A stretch of DNA of 64,000 nucleotides from Clostridia bacterium. Lineage in GTDB: Bacteria; Bacillota; Clostridia; Christensenellales; Borkfalkiaceae. The stretch covers positions 124,001-188,000 of the forward strand of contig JAFVRR010000011.1 of assembly GCA_017504165.1 (NCBI GenBank). The letters are read 5' to 3'. Below are positions 55,389 to 64,000 of this stretch, in pieces. The notes under the pieces are model-generated. The model was not told where the DNA came from, did no database searches, and worked only from the letters and a program-made list of their open reading frames with translations. Every line of letters starts with the position of its first letter. Position 1 is the stretch's first letter. The position numbers and the translations under genes are program-made.

Positions 55389-56585
55389 ATGGGTCAACTC
55401 AATAAAAAATTATTTAAAAAATTAGTAGAAGGGTCTGAAAAGTCTGAAGATTATGCAAGAAATACCTTGCCTTCAAACCGTTGGGCGCTTGGTTGGGATT
55501 TAATTAAGACTAATATAGGTAAAATAGTTAAAATTAACTTATTGCTTTTATTATTTGTTTTTCCTATATTTTTATTGTTATATTTAAGAAGTTTATTAAT
55601 CTCGGCTGAGGCTAGTTTTTCACCTTTCTCTCAAAACTTGGGTATAGGCTATCCTATATATCCGTTTATGTCCGGTCTTAGCGAACAAATTATAATTAAG
55701 ACGGATATGCTCGTGTTCGTGCTTTTGTTTATCTTAGTATTTTACGTTTCAGTAGGTATTGCAGGCGGTTTCTACGTTATGCGTAATTTAGTTTGGACTG
55801 AAGGCGTTTTTGTCGTTTCAGACTTTTGGAACGGCGTTAAAAAGAACTATAAAAACACCTTATTACTTTCTTTATTATATACGTTATTTTTAGTTTTGAG
55901 TTTAATTTCTATAAATACTTCTAACTATCAAATTGCTATAAATCCAAATAACTCTGTAATGTTTACTATCGTTAAGGTAATAAGTTATATATTTATCGCG
56001 ATTTTTTCTTGCGTATATTTATTTAGTTTATCTTTAAACGTTACTTATAAACTTAAATTTTTCCAAATTGTAAAGAACGCGTTTATTTTTACAATTGCAA
56101 TGTTGCCAATTAACGTTTTCTTTATGGCCCTTACTTGCGTGCCATTCGTTTTATTACTTTTTAGTAAAACTTCTATAGTATTCTCGTTTGGAATAATTGC
56201 AGTTGGTTTGATTTCAATGGGTATTGCTATTTTAATTTGGACAAACTACTGTCAATGGGTATTTGATGAATCTATTAACGATAAGGTTGCAGGCGCTAAA
56301 AAGAATAGGGGTATCTACAAAAAAGGCGCAAGTGAAGTTTCTGACCAATTCGTTTATCAAAAATCTAAATTTGCATCTAAACCAATTAAGCCTATTACCG
56401 ACTACGATATTGAAATCGTTGAACTTCCAACGTCTTACACACGTGACGACTTGATTAGGCTTGAAGAAAGTAAAAAGCGTATGATTGAAGATAGCGATAG
56501 ATACGTGCAAGAGCATTTAAACGACGATAAGGACGTTAATGAAACGGATATTGATAAATTTATGAAAGGCGATAAAAATGACTAA
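55389..56585 (+). CDS. DUF624/YesL-like membrane protein with charged cytoplasmic tail
   Basis: Predicted membrane protein of 398 residues. After a soluble N-terminus (WALGWDLIKTNIGKIVKIN) there are about six hydrophobic helices up to residue ~290, the order seen in YesL/DUF624 proteins. A highly charged tail of about 110 residues follows and ends in an acidic DKFMKGDKND stretch. The start is ATG 55389 after GAGGAG; an upstream GTG lies within that site. It overlaps the methyltransferase by 8 bp. The function is unknown; YesL-like proteins sit beside sugar transporters, but none is here. Confidence 0.65.
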   Translation: MGQLNKKLFKKLVEGSEKSEDYARNTLPSNRWALGWDLIKTNIGKIVKINLLLLLFVFPIFLLLYLRSLLISAEASFSPFSQNLGIGYPIYPFMSGLSEQIIIKTDMLVFVLLFILVFYVSVGIAGGFYVMRNLVWTEGVFVVSDFWNGVKKNYKNTLLLSLLYTLFLVLSLISINTSNYQIAINPNNSVMFTIVKVISYIFIAIFSCVYLFSLSLNVTYKLKFFQIVKNAFIFTIAMLPINVFFMALTCVPFVLLLFSKTSIVFSFGIIAVGLISMGIAILIWTNYCQWVFDESINDKVAGAKKNRGIYKKGASEVSDQFVYQKSKFASKPIKPITDYDIEIVELPTSYTRDDLIRLEESKKRMIEDSDRYVQEHLNDDKDVNETDIDKFMKGDKND

Positions 56586-57312
56586 CGAATACACTGCGCT
56601 TGCTAAGTTTTATGAAGATATAATTTACGACGATAAATATAAGTTATGGATGAATTATATCGTAAAACTAGTTAAAGAAAACACACTTGGTAAACTTGGG
56701 CTAGACGTTGCTTGTGGTAGTGGAATATTGACAAGGCTATTAAAACGCAACGGGTTTGACGTTACGGGTGTTGACTTTAGTCAAGATATGCTAAACGTAG
56801 CGCAAGAAAAATCATATAATGAAAAGTTAAATATTAGATATTTAAAAGAAGATATGAGGTCGTTAAAAACTTTAAATAAAGTTGATTTTATTACCGTTAT
56901 TAACGACGGAATAAACTATATCGAAGATAAATATTTACTAAAAACTTTTAAAAATTTTTATAACTCTTTAAAAAAGGGCGGAACGTTAATTTTTGACGTT
57001 TCGTCCCCTTATAAACTTAAAAACGTTTTGGGTAATAACGCATTTGGCGATGACGGAGATAATTTAAGTTATCTATGGTTAAATTCGTATAACGACGAAT
57101 TTAAATCGGTCGATATCTCTCTTTCAATATTTGAAAAACAAGGGGATAAATACGTAAGATTTAACGAAAGTCAAATCCAATATACTCATGAAGTTAATAA
57201 GTTGTCTGAAATATTATCAAGCGTTGGGTTTAACGTAGTTAAAATTTCCGATGCTCTTGGCAACGAGTTAAAGGAAACTAGCGATAGAATTTTATTCGTT
57301 TTAAAAAAGTAA
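56578..57312 (+). CDS. Class I SAM-dependent methyltransferase
   Basis: Cytoplasmic methyltransferase of 244 residues. Motif I is GLDVACGSGILTRLL (about 38-52), the acidic end of strand 2 is VTGVDFS, and LKKGGTLIFDVSSP follows. The overall form is the Methyltransf_25/YodH-like type. The substrate is unknown. It overlaps the previous gene by 8 bp and precedes hslO by one base, so it is an internal operon gene. Confidence 0.85.
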   Translation: MTNEYTALAKFYEDIIYDDKYKLWMNYIVKLVKENTLGKLGLDVACGSGILTRLLKRNGFDVTGVDFSQDMLNVAQEKSYNEKLNIRYLKEDMRSLKTLNKVDFITVINDGINYIEDKYLLKTFKNFYNSLKKGGTLIFDVSSPYKLKNVLGNNAFGDDGDNLSYLWLNSYNDEFKSVDISLSIFEKQGDKYVRFNESQIQYTHEVNKLSEILSSVGFNVVKISDALGNELKETSDRILFVLKK

Positions 57313-57313
57313 T

Positions 57314-58165
57314 ATGGGAAGAATTTTAAAATCGTTGATATTCGATGGATTTATTTCACTTAGTTTGATAGATTCCACCGATATCGTTAACAAGGCAATT
57401 GAATATCATAATTTAACTGAACTTACTGCCGCGGCGCTTGGTAGAACTTTAACGGCGTCCGTTTTTATGGCGTCAAATTTAAAAAACAAAACGGATAAAC
57501 TTTCAGTTACCGTTTCTGGTGACGGCGTTGGCGGACATATTATCGTTAGTGCCGATAGCAATTTAAACGTTAGGGGTTATATTGATAATCCTTCGGTTAA
57601 TTTACCACTTAAGGCTAACGGGAAGTTAGACGTTGCTGGATGTGTTGGGAGGGGAAGAATTACGATAACTAGAAGTATGGGGCTTAAAGAGCCGTATACG
57701 GGCTCTAGCGAGATAATTAGCGGTGAACTTGCCGAAGATTTTTCATACTATTACGCAGTTTCGGAGCAAGAACCTACCGCAATGGCTCTCGGTGTAAAAG
57801 TTAAAGGCGGAAAGTGTATAGGCGCAGGCGGTGTCGTTATTCAAGCGTTACCGGGATGTCCTGAAGAATATATTGTTGAGGCCGAAAAGATTATTTCCAA
57901 CTTTACCGATATTAGTACTAAAATTAACGAACTTAAACTTGAAGGAATTATAGAAAATTACTTTAAAGGCGTTAAATTTACCGAAAAATGCGCACAATAT
58001 CATTGTATATGTAGTTCCGATTATATTGATAGTATTTTAATATCGTTAGGTAAAGATGAATTAAACGATATAATAAAAACTCAAGGCAAAATTGAAGTTA
58101 ATTGCCAATATTGTGATAAAAAATACGTTTACAATAGTGAGGACGTAGATAAACTTTTTACTTAA
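57314..58165 (+). CDS. hslO: Hsp33 redox-regulated chaperone
   Basis: Holdase chaperone that is inactive when reduced and activated when oxidation releases its zinc. The 283-residue protein has the N-terminal fold with RTLTASVFMASNLK and the GGG-containing ALGVKVKGGKCIGAGG region. The four zinc cysteines lie at the C-terminus as C-x-C (HCIC, about 232-234) and C-x-x-C (CQYC, about 260-263). No ribosome site is seen, so translation is probably coupled to the methyltransferase. Confidence 0.95.
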   Translation: MGRILKSLIFDGFISLSLIDSTDIVNKAIEYHNLTELTAAALGRTLTASVFMASNLKNKTDKLSVTVSGDGVGGHIIVSADSNLNVRGYIDNPSVNLPLKANGKLDVAGCVGRGRITITRSMGLKEPYTGSSEIISGELAEDFSYYYAVSEQEPTAMALGVKVKGGKCIGAGGVVIQALPGCPEEYIVEAEKIISNFTDISTKINELKLEGIIENYFKGVKFTEKCAQYHCICSSDYIDSILISLGKDELNDIIKTQGKIEVNCQYCDKKYVYNSEDVDKLFT

Positions 58166-58166
58166 A

Positions 58167-59903
58167 ATGACAAAAATTTATAAGATAAAACACACGGGGA
58201 AAATTTACGATAAACTTTTAGAAAAAAGGTTAAAAAATAATGATTACGAAGGCGTTTTAAACGCGGGATATTATTCTATTTTTAAACTTAAAGATGAAAG
58301 TTACCCCTTATATGAAAAAATGGCGAAAGCCAATTTTATGATAGAAGAATACGCTAAAGCCACTAACTTTTGGTTTTTGCATCTTGCAAACTGTGATGAA
58401 GAGTCAAAAGCGCTTTCATATTACGGCTTAGGCGCTTGTTTTTATAAGATGGGTAACAGGGAACTTGCTACCCATTATTTTAACGAGTATTATAATCGCA
58501 AAAGGATTAATTACGACGATTACGACGAAGTTTTAAGCGAACTTTTTGAAGAGATTTCGAGCGTAAAAGATAAATATTATTTAGCCTATCCTTATAACAG
58601 GGCAAACTTTGATAAATTACTTGAAAAAGTCGTTAATTATATAAAGTCGGGATATTACGAAAAAGCATTAAAAGAATTAGAGATTATTCCAAGCGATTCC
58701 AAATATTACGTAGATGCTCTAATTCAACGCGCGCTTTGTAAATATATTTTAGGAAACACTGAAGAGGCGCTTAAAGATATTTCGCTTGCAGTTGAGTTGG
58801 ACGGAGATAATACGATAGCAATTTTTAACGCAATAAGTATGTTTTTTGCAAGCGGGAAAGTAGCCGAAACTAAAAAATTATTAGACGTTTTAACTAGTTC
58901 TAACGAGTATAATAATCCTGAAAACGCCGAAAAAACCGCTTTGATTTTTTGCGAACTTAAAAATTATAAAATGGCGGAAAAGTTCTTAACTTCCGCGTTA
59001 AAAGAGTATCCGTATAAACTTAGTTTATTACTTTTAAACGGCATAACTAAATATAACTTGAAAAAATATAACGAGGCGTTAGAATTATTTTCTAAGTGTA
59101 ATAGACTTCAAAATTCTTACGTGTATAACTATTATATTCGCCTTGCGAAAAGCGCCGTTAAAAAGTCGGAAAATGGTAGTAGCATTTCTGTTCTTAACTA
59201 TACTTTCGGCGTTCAAGATAAAGAATATAAAAGAATAGTTAATAGATTTAATAAGTTTTTAGAGCAAGGTAATATCGACAAAAAACATCACGCAGAACTT
59301 AATAGACTATTCGATTATGCTTACGAAACGGCGGACAGTAAACTTTTAGGCAAAATGCTTAGTATTTTAAATAGAATGAACGACGGTTACGCTATTAGAA
59401 TAATATGTAAATACCTTTTAAAAGTCGATATGTTAGATAGTATTAAAAGGTCGCTTATAGCGTTACTCGTGTTTAAAGGGTACAACGGTTTAATTTGTTT
59501 CGTTTACGGCAATCTTTATCACGAAGTTGACGTATCACAACCATCGTTTGACGACGATTATGGAATACTTAAAGAGGCGTATTCTGTTTGTATATCGAAA
59601 CTTGCTGGGCTAGAGAATGATTTAAGCCCTATTAAAAATGCAACTAATCAAATAATTTCAGCCATTAAAAATGGGTTAAACCCTGATATATTCGACGACG
59701 TTTTCTCTCTTTCCGCCGTAATTTTTGAAATTTCTAAAATTAAGGGAATTAAGAGTAGAAGGGTATTTTTAGAATATTTTCAGGCAAATCAAAGAAAGGT
59801 TAAAAAATATAAAGACCTTATTTTAAGTTATCCTAATAATGTGGCTGAAGAATTTGATAAATTTATTAAAGAACTAGAAGAATTAGAAGACGATTTATTT
59901 TAA
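58167..59903 (+). CDS. TPR-repeat protein of unknown function
   Basis: Soluble protein of 578 residues made mainly of helices. TPR-like units are visible at about 45-125 (KATNFWFLHLANCDEE, GLGACFYKMGNRELA) and 165-310 (YYEKALKELEIIP, GNTEEALKDISLAVELDGD, KKYNEALELFSKC). The C-terminal half is less regular and I do not recognise it. There is no signal peptide or membrane segment. The start is one base after hslO without a ribosome site. TPRs suggest a protein-protein scaffold. Confidence 0.7.
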   Translation: MTKIYKIKHTGKIYDKLLEKRLKNNDYEGVLNAGYYSIFKLKDESYPLYEKMAKANFMIEEYAKATNFWFLHLANCDEESKALSYYGLGACFYKMGNRELATHYFNEYYNRKRINYDDYDEVLSELFEEISSVKDKYYLAYPYNRANFDKLLEKVVNYIKSGYYEKALKELEIIPSDSKYYVDALIQRALCKYILGNTEEALKDISLAVELDGDNTIAIFNAISMFFASGKVAETKKLLDVLTSSNEYNNPENAEKTALIFCELKNYKMAEKFLTSALKEYPYKLSLLLLNGITKYNLKKYNEALELFSKCNRLQNSYVYNYYIRLAKSAVKKSENGSSISVLNYTFGVQDKEYKRIVNRFNKFLEQGNIDKKHHAELNRLFDYAYETADSKLLGKMLSILNRMNDGYAIRIICKYLLKVDMLDSIKRSLIALLVFKGYNGLICFVYGNLYHEVDVSQPSFDDDYGILKEAYSVCISKLAGLENDLSPIKNATNQIISAIKNGLNPDIFDDVFSLSAVIFEISKIKGIKSRRVFLEYFQANQRKVKKYKDLILSYPNNVAEEFDKFIKELEELEDDLF

Positions 59904-59907
59904 AATA

Positions 59908-59937
59908 AGAAAGAGTGCGAATTTCGCACTCTTTTTC
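59908..59937. terminator. Bidirectional terminator between the TPR gene and ABC permease
   Basis: AAGAGTGCGA (59911-59920) pairs with TCGCACTCTT around ATT, followed by TTT. It overlaps the stop codon of the minus-strand permease. Confidence 0.85.
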
Positions 59938-60739
59938 AACGCCGTTTTTTTATAGATTTTTCAATTAAAACTACTAAAAAATACATCAGCCCAGCCAAAA
60001 CGCAAAGTATTACGGTGCTAGCCATTACAAGGTCTAATTTAAATACTTGACCACCGTAAACTATTAAATAACCAATCCCTTGCTTAGATACTAGATATTC
60101 ACCCATAATTGAACCTATCCAACTCATTCCCACGTTGATTTTTAAGCAGGAAACGAAGGTTTCTAACGATGCTGGAAGGATGAGTTTGGTAAGCGTTTGC
60201 AATTTAGTTGCACCGAACGTTTTAAGTAATTTTATTTTGTTTTTATCAACGCCTAAAAAGCCGTTTTCCATCGTAATAATCGTAACGATTATAGTGATAA
60301 TGATTGCCATAAAAACGATAGATTTCGTTCCTGCGCCAAACCATACTATAATAATTGGACCAAGCGCAATTTTGGGTAAACTGTTAAGTACTACTATATA
60401 GGGCTCTAAAATATTTCTTAAGTATTCGCTCCACCATAACAAAACGGCGATAATCGTGCCTAATAGCGTTGCAATAATAAACCCTAAAAGCGTTTCGTAT
60501 AGGGTTGTTGATATATGTTTAAAAAGTTCGCCCGATAGTAGTAAATCTTTAATTGTCGATATAATTTTACTTGGCATACTCATTAAAAAAGGGTCTATAA
60601 TATTAAAGCGAGCAAGCGTTTCCCAAAGTATTAAAAATGTGACAAGTATACCAATTTGAAAAGACAAAACTATAAATTTTCTTTGCTTTTTTTCTTTTAA
60701 ATATAATAGCCTATTTTCGCTAATATCCTTTTTTTCCAT
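59936..60739 (-). CDS. ABC transporter permease (SsuC/TauC type)
   Basis: Membrane subunit of 267 residues with about six helices and the cytoplasmic EAA-like loop LLKTFGATKLQTLTKLILPASLETFVSCLKINVG that contacts the ATPase. The form is BPD_transp_1 of the nitrate/sulfonate/taurine/pyrimidine-precursor group. I start at ATG 60739, which overlaps the ATPase end by 20 bp; a longer frame would begin deeper inside that gene with no ribosome site. It is last in a three-gene operon. Confidence 0.88.
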   Translation of the reverse strand: MEKKDISENRLLYLKEKKQRKFIVLSFQIGILVTFLILWETLARFNIIDPFLMSMPSKIISTIKDLLLSGELFKHISTTLYETLLGFIIATLLGTIIAVLLWWSEYLRNILEPYIVVLNSLPKIALGPIIIVWFGAGTKSIVFMAIIITIIVTIITMENGFLGVDKNKIKLLKTFGATKLQTLTKLILPASLETFVSCLKINVGMSWIGSIMGEYLVSKQGIGYLIVYGGQVFKLDLVMASTVILCVLAGLMYFLVVLIEKSIKKRR

Positions 60740-61493
60740 CGTTAAGTTCACTCCATAGTATTTCAAACTCTTTACCAAAGTTTTTATCTTCTCGCCGTTT
60801 AAGCGGTAGTATTTTTTTGTCGTAATTATATATATGTTCGTTTAAAATTGTAGCAGGGCGTTTAGTTAAAACAATAACTCTATCCGACATCGAAAGGGCC
60901 TCGGATATATCGTGTGTTACTAAAATTGCCGTTTTTCTCTCTTCGGTTATAATTTTGTAAACGTCGTCACAAACGGAAAGCCTAGTTTGATAATCAAGCG
61001 CAGAAAACGGCTCGTCTAAAAGCAAAAGGTCGGGGTTACTCGCTAACGTTCTAATTAAAGCAACTCTTTGTCGCATACCGCCGGAAATTTCCGAAGGATA
61101 GGAATTTATAAAATCTTTTAAGCCGTATTTTTCAAGTAGGTTTTTAACAAACGCCTTATATTTATTTTCTTTAACTTTTTTTATTTCTAGCGGTAATATC
61201 GCGTTTTTTTCAATAGTGCGCCAAGGGAATAGTTCGTCGCGTTGTAACATATAACCTATGCTTTTATGGGGTTTTATAACTTTTTCGCCATTTATAAAAA
61301 TTTCACCGTTAGTTGGTTTAATTAGCCCCGAAATTAAAGATAAAATCGAAGTTTTTCCGCAACCGGACGGACCAATTATAGAGATGAATTCTCCTTTGTT
61401 TACGGTTAAGTTTAAGTTTTTTATCGCCTGTGTTTCTTGCGTGTCGCTTTGGTACGTTAGCGATACGTTTTTAATGTTTAGTATTCCGTCCAT
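60720..61493 (-). CDS. ABC transporter ATP-binding protein (SsuB/TauB type)
   Basis: ATPase subunit of 257 residues. Walker A is GPSGCGKTS (about 40-48), the Q-loop is YMLQRDELFPW, the signature is SGGMRQRVALIR, Walker B is LLLLDEPFSALD and the switch His is in VTHDISEA. It belongs to the nitrate/sulfonate group. It is translated between the binding protein and the permease, with 12 nt and a -20 nt overlap respectively. AAAGGAAT precedes the ATG. Confidence 0.93.
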   Translation of the reverse strand: MDGILNIKNVSLTYQSDTQETQAIKNLNLTVNKGEFISIIGPSGCGKTSILSLISGLIKPTNGEIFINGEKVIKPHKSIGYMLQRDELFPWRTIEKNAILPLEIKKVKENKYKAFVKNLLEKYGLKDFINSYPSEISGGMRQRVALIRTLASNPDLLLLDEPFSALDYQTRLSVCDDVYKIITEERKTAILVTHDISEALSMSDRVIVLTKRPATILNEHIYNYDKKILPLKRREDKNFGKEFEILWSELNDGKKGY

Positions 61494-61505
61494 TTTATTC
61501 CTTTT

Positions 61506-62495
61506 TTACTTAAATTCTTTATAAATTTTAGATGCTATAGTGTTGTCTACAACTTTACTGAATTTAACGCCGTCAACTTCTTCGCCCGCGTTAGTTATAA
61601 CGCTAAGTAAAGTAGTAAACATATCTTCGGTTAAACTCATATCGGTCATCCAAGTATCAACGCGCTTATAGTTATCAAGCGATTTAGCGGTGCTTTCAAC
61701 TTGGCTACCTTTAAAGTGTTTTACTAAGTATTCTGCAACGGTAGTTGACGATTCTTTTTTTATAAAGTCTAGCGCTTTATATAGTGCGCGAACAAACTTT
61801 TCCGCTTTTTTAGGGTTTTCTTTTAAAAAACTATCTAAAGCAATAAAAGAAGTGTAAGGTATTTCGCCACTTTTTTCACCAACGCTTGCAACTATATGAC
61901 CTTTACCCGCTGAAACGAATTCCGTTGCGGTAGGCTCGAATAGTGTTACGTAATCACCCGCGCCACCATCAAAAGTAGGCGCCATTAAGTTGAATTGAAT
62001 ATCAGTTCTTAAAGTTACTTTATCTGAAAGATTAAGGTTTTTAATAACGTATTCAAAGGTCATAGCGGGAAGACCGCCTTTTCTACCTATAATTATCTCT
62101 TTACCAGTTAAGTTTTCCCACTTAAAATCGGGTTCAGGGTTTCTACCTATTAAAAAACATCCGTCGCGTTTAGTTAATTGCGCAAAAACTTTAGGTTGGT
62201 CGGCTTTATTTTGCCTTGCTACGTAAACGGCAGTTTCAGGACCTGCTAGAATTATATCGGCATTTTTTGAAAGAAGTGCCGTCATGGAAACGTCAGAGCC
62301 ACCGCCGTTAGTAAGTTCAATTTTAAGTCCTTCTTCTTCAAAAAATCCCTTTTCAATCGCTAGATAAAAGGGTGCGTAGAAAAAAGAATCGGTTACTTCG
62401 TTTACTCTAATTAAATCTTTATCGACTTTCTTGCATCCAATAAACGGAAAGGCTAAAATCGATAGGGTTAAAATAAATAAAATTATTTTCTTCAT
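61506..62495 (-). CDS. ABC transporter substrate-binding lipoprotein (NMT1/SsuA-like)
   Basis: Membrane-anchored binding protein of 329 residues. The signal peptide ends in lipobox PFIGC. The NMT1/THI5-like fold shows SFFYAPFYLAIEKGFFEEEGLKIEL at the front and GGGSDVSMTALLSKNADIILAG next. The ligand could be a sulfonate, a thiamine pyrimidine precursor, riboflavin or an aromatic acid; no biosynthesis gene or riboswitch nearby decides. TAGGAGAT precedes the ATG at 62495. It is first in the operon. Confidence 0.87.
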   Translation of the reverse strand: MKKIILFILTLSILAFPFIGCKKVDKDLIRVNEVTDSFFYAPFYLAIEKGFFEEEGLKIELTNGGGSDVSMTALLSKNADIILAGPETAVYVARQNKADQPKVFAQLTKRDGCFLIGRNPEPDFKWENLTGKEIIIGRKGGLPAMTFEYVIKNLNLSDKVTLRTDIQFNLMAPTFDGGAGDYVTLFEPTATEFVSAGKGHIVASVGEKSGEIPYTSFIALDSFLKENPKKAEKFVRALYKALDFIKKESSTTVAEYLVKHFKGSQVESTAKSLDNYKRVDTWMTDMSLTEDMFTTLLSVITNAGEEVDGVKFSKVVDNTIASKIYKEFK

Positions 62496-62521
62496 AAAAT
62501 CTCCTAAAAACAACTATTACC

Positions 62522-62551
62522 ATTATATGAAGTAATTTTTTTGTTTGACAA
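62522..62551 (-). promoter_or_regulatory. Promoter of the ABC transporter operon
   Basis: On the minus strand, TTGTCA (62546-62551), an 18-nt spacer and TATAAT (62522-62527). Its -35 hexamer overlaps that of valS. Confidence 0.7.
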
Positions 62552-62573
62552 TAGTAAAATTATATTATATAAT
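62545..62573 (+). promoter_or_regulatory. valS promoter
   Basis: Fully consensus TTGACA (62545-62550), a 17-nt spacer and TATAAT (62568-62573). A short leader with an ATTGC/GCAAT hairpin (62582-62608) and TTGGAGG follows. Confidence 0.88.
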
Positions 62574-62620
62574 ATATAAACATTGCGATTTTCTAAAGAT
62601 AAAGCAATTGGAGGCTTATA

Positions 62621-64000
62621 ATGAATATATCAACAACCTACAACCCAAAAGAATTCGAAGATAGAATTTATAAAGAGTGGAACGATAACGAATATTTTAA
62701 AGCGACGCCTAATCCTGATAAAGTGCCGTTTACTATCGTTATTCCACCACCAAATATTACTGGTCAACTTCATATGGGGCACGCTCTTGACAACTCTATT
62801 CAAGACGCCGTTGTAAGATTTAAGCGTATGCAAGGTTACGAGACTTTATGGCTTCCTGGTACTGACCACGCTTCAATTGCAACTGAAGTTAAGATTGTTG
62901 ACGCTCTTCGTGAAGAAGGTTTATCTAAAGAAGAAATTGGCCGTGAAGAATTTTTAAAAAGGGCATGGGCTTGGAAAGATAAATACGGCGGAAGAATTGT
63001 TGAACAACTTAAACGTTTAGGTTCTTCTTGCGATTGGTCAAGATTATCCTTTACTATGGACGATAAATGCAACCGCGCCGTTAAAGAAGTTTTCGTTAAC
63101 CTTTACGAAAAGGGTCTTATCTATCAAGGTAAAAGAATTATTAACTGGTGTCCTACTTGTAAAACTGCGTTGTCTGATGCGGAAGTAGATTATTCTGAAG
63201 AATCTTCGCATTTATGGCACGTTAGATATAAACTTAAAGATGAAGATAAGTACGTTTGCGTAGCAACTACAAGACCTGAAACAATGCTTGGCGATACCGC
63301 CGTAGCGGTTAACCCTAAAGATAAAAGATACGAAGGTATGATAGGCAAAATGCTTATTTTACCGCTTGCAAACCGTGAAATTCCTCTTATTGCAGACGAA
63401 TACGTTGAAATGGATTTCGGTACAGGTGCGGTTAAAATTACTCCTGCGCACGACCCTAACGACTTTGAAGTGGGCGTAAGACATAATCTTCCTGTTATTA
63501 GAACTATGAACGACGATGGTACTATGAACGAATTAGCGGGCGCATATGAAGGGTTAGACCGTTTTGAATGTCGTAAGCAAATCGTTAAAGATTTGGAAAA
63601 AGTAGGCGCACTTGTTGAAGTTGAAGACTACGCTCACAACGTTGGACATTGTTATCGTTGCGCAAGTAGCGTTGAACCTATTATTTCTAAACAATGGTTC
63701 GTTAAAATGGACGGTTTAGCAAAACCTGCTATTGACGTAGTTAAGAAAAAAAGCATTAAGTTTACTCCTGAAAGATTTACTAAAATCTATTACAACTGGA
63801 TGAACAACATAAAAGACTGGTGTATTTCACGTCAACTTTGGTGGGGTCATAGAATTCCGGCGTATTACTGTGAAGACTGCGGTGAAATGACCGTTTCTAA
63901 AATAGACGTTACTACTTGCCCAAAATGTAATTCTACTAAAATTAAGCAGGATGAAGACGTTTTAGATACTTGGTTCAGTTCTGCGTTATGGCCATTCTCA
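62621..64000 (+). CDS. valS: Valyl-tRNA synthetase, 5' part (runs off window)
   Basis: Class I synthetase that charges tRNA-Val; the first 460 codons are present and open to the window end. The HIGH-type motif is in [15 protein letters not shown] (about 43-57), with [12 protein letters not shown] following, a WCPTC pair, the editing-domain [13 protein letters not shown] and [15 protein letters not shown], and the [11 protein letters not shown] block with a second zinc-like CPKC pair. The KMSKS motif lies beyond the window. TTGGAGG precedes the ATG. There is no T-box in the 47-nt leader. Confidence 0.96.
   Translation, partial: MNISTTYNPKEFEDRIYKEWNDNEYFKATPNPDKVPFTIVIPPPNITGQLHMGHALDNSIQDAVVRFKRMQGYETLWLPGTDHASIATEVKIVDALREEGLSKEEIGREEFLKRAWAWKDKYGGRIVEQLKRLGSSCDWSRLSFTMDDKCNRAVKEVFVNLYEKGLIYQGKRIINWCPTCKTALSDAEVDYSEESSHLWHVRYKLKDEDKYVCVATTRPETMLGDTAVAVNPKDKRYEGMIGKMLILPLANREIPLIADEYVEMDFGTGAVKITPAHDPNDFEVGVRHNLPVIRTMNDDGTMNELAGAYEGLDRFECRKQIVKDLEKVGALVEVEDYAHNVGHCYRCASSVEPIISKQWFVKMDGLAKPAIDVVKKKSIKFTPERFTKIYYNWMNNIKDWCISRQLWWGHRIPAYYCEDCGEMTVSKIDVTTCPKCNSTKIKQDEDVLDTWFSSALWPFS

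Overview
The window is about 64 kb of AT-rich chromosome from a low-GC Gram-positive anaerobe. It most resembles uncultured gut Clostridia (Christensenellales-like lineages), but that placement is an inference from gene content. The supports are the gene orders yicC-rpoZ-priA-def-fmt-rsmB-rlmN-rpe and rpmB / Gls24-fakA-recG, a group B-type [FeFe] hydrogenase, consensus TTGACA/TATAAT promoters (often with an extended TGn -10), and many U-tailed hairpin terminators. I see no prophage, insertion sequence, CRISPR array or rRNA.

Layout. 1-8.0 kb holds a cysK 3' fragment, a glycoside-hydrolase-like gene divergent from an AraC regulator, a PHP phosphatase overlapping a lone eutH transporter, a small Amidase_6 protein, the hydrogenase and a flavin-reductase-like protein. 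8.0-12.5 kb has tRNA-Glu, a PcrA/UvrD helicase and ligA. 12.5-22.6 kb is a long housekeeping operon for RNA decay, transcription, replication restart, translation start and rRNA methylation, ending with rpe, a PLP lyase and gpsA. 22.6-27.9 kb has two P-type ATPases, the second under a SmtB/CadC-type metal sensor with a clear operator. 28.0-32.2 kb has two sugar-isomerase-like TIM barrels and a Cys-repeat lipoprotein. 32.2-41.2 kb has leuS, an aldose epimerase, a topoisomerase IV-like pair and an acidic ORF overlapping parC. 41.2-47.1 kb has five tRNAs, hpt, rpmB, Gls24, fakA and recG. 47.1-53.4 kb has a duplicated 67-bp intergenic element and a tandem pair of large secreted beta-helix proteins. 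53.4-64 kb has a third TIM-barrel epimerase, two membrane proteins, a methyltransferase, hslO, a TPR protein, an SsuABC/TauABC-type transporter and the 5' part of valS.

How the parts may fit. The accessory genes point to sensing and processing of external carbohydrate or wall material: secreted beta-helix proteins, Cys-repeat lipoproteins, a GH-like protein with its own regulator, and three sugar-isomerase-like proteins. The most unusual signals are: (i) the shared Cys-knuckle module and near-identical promoters of two distant lipoprotein genes; (ii) the beta-helix pair with a common C-terminal two-thirds and different N-termini; (iii) C at tRNA position 55 in three of six tRNAs; (iv) two genes whose predicted transcription start coincides with the ATG (leaderless mRNA); (v) the 67-bp repeat beside the tRNA cluster; and (vi) divergent promoters sharing a -35 hexamer upstream of valS.
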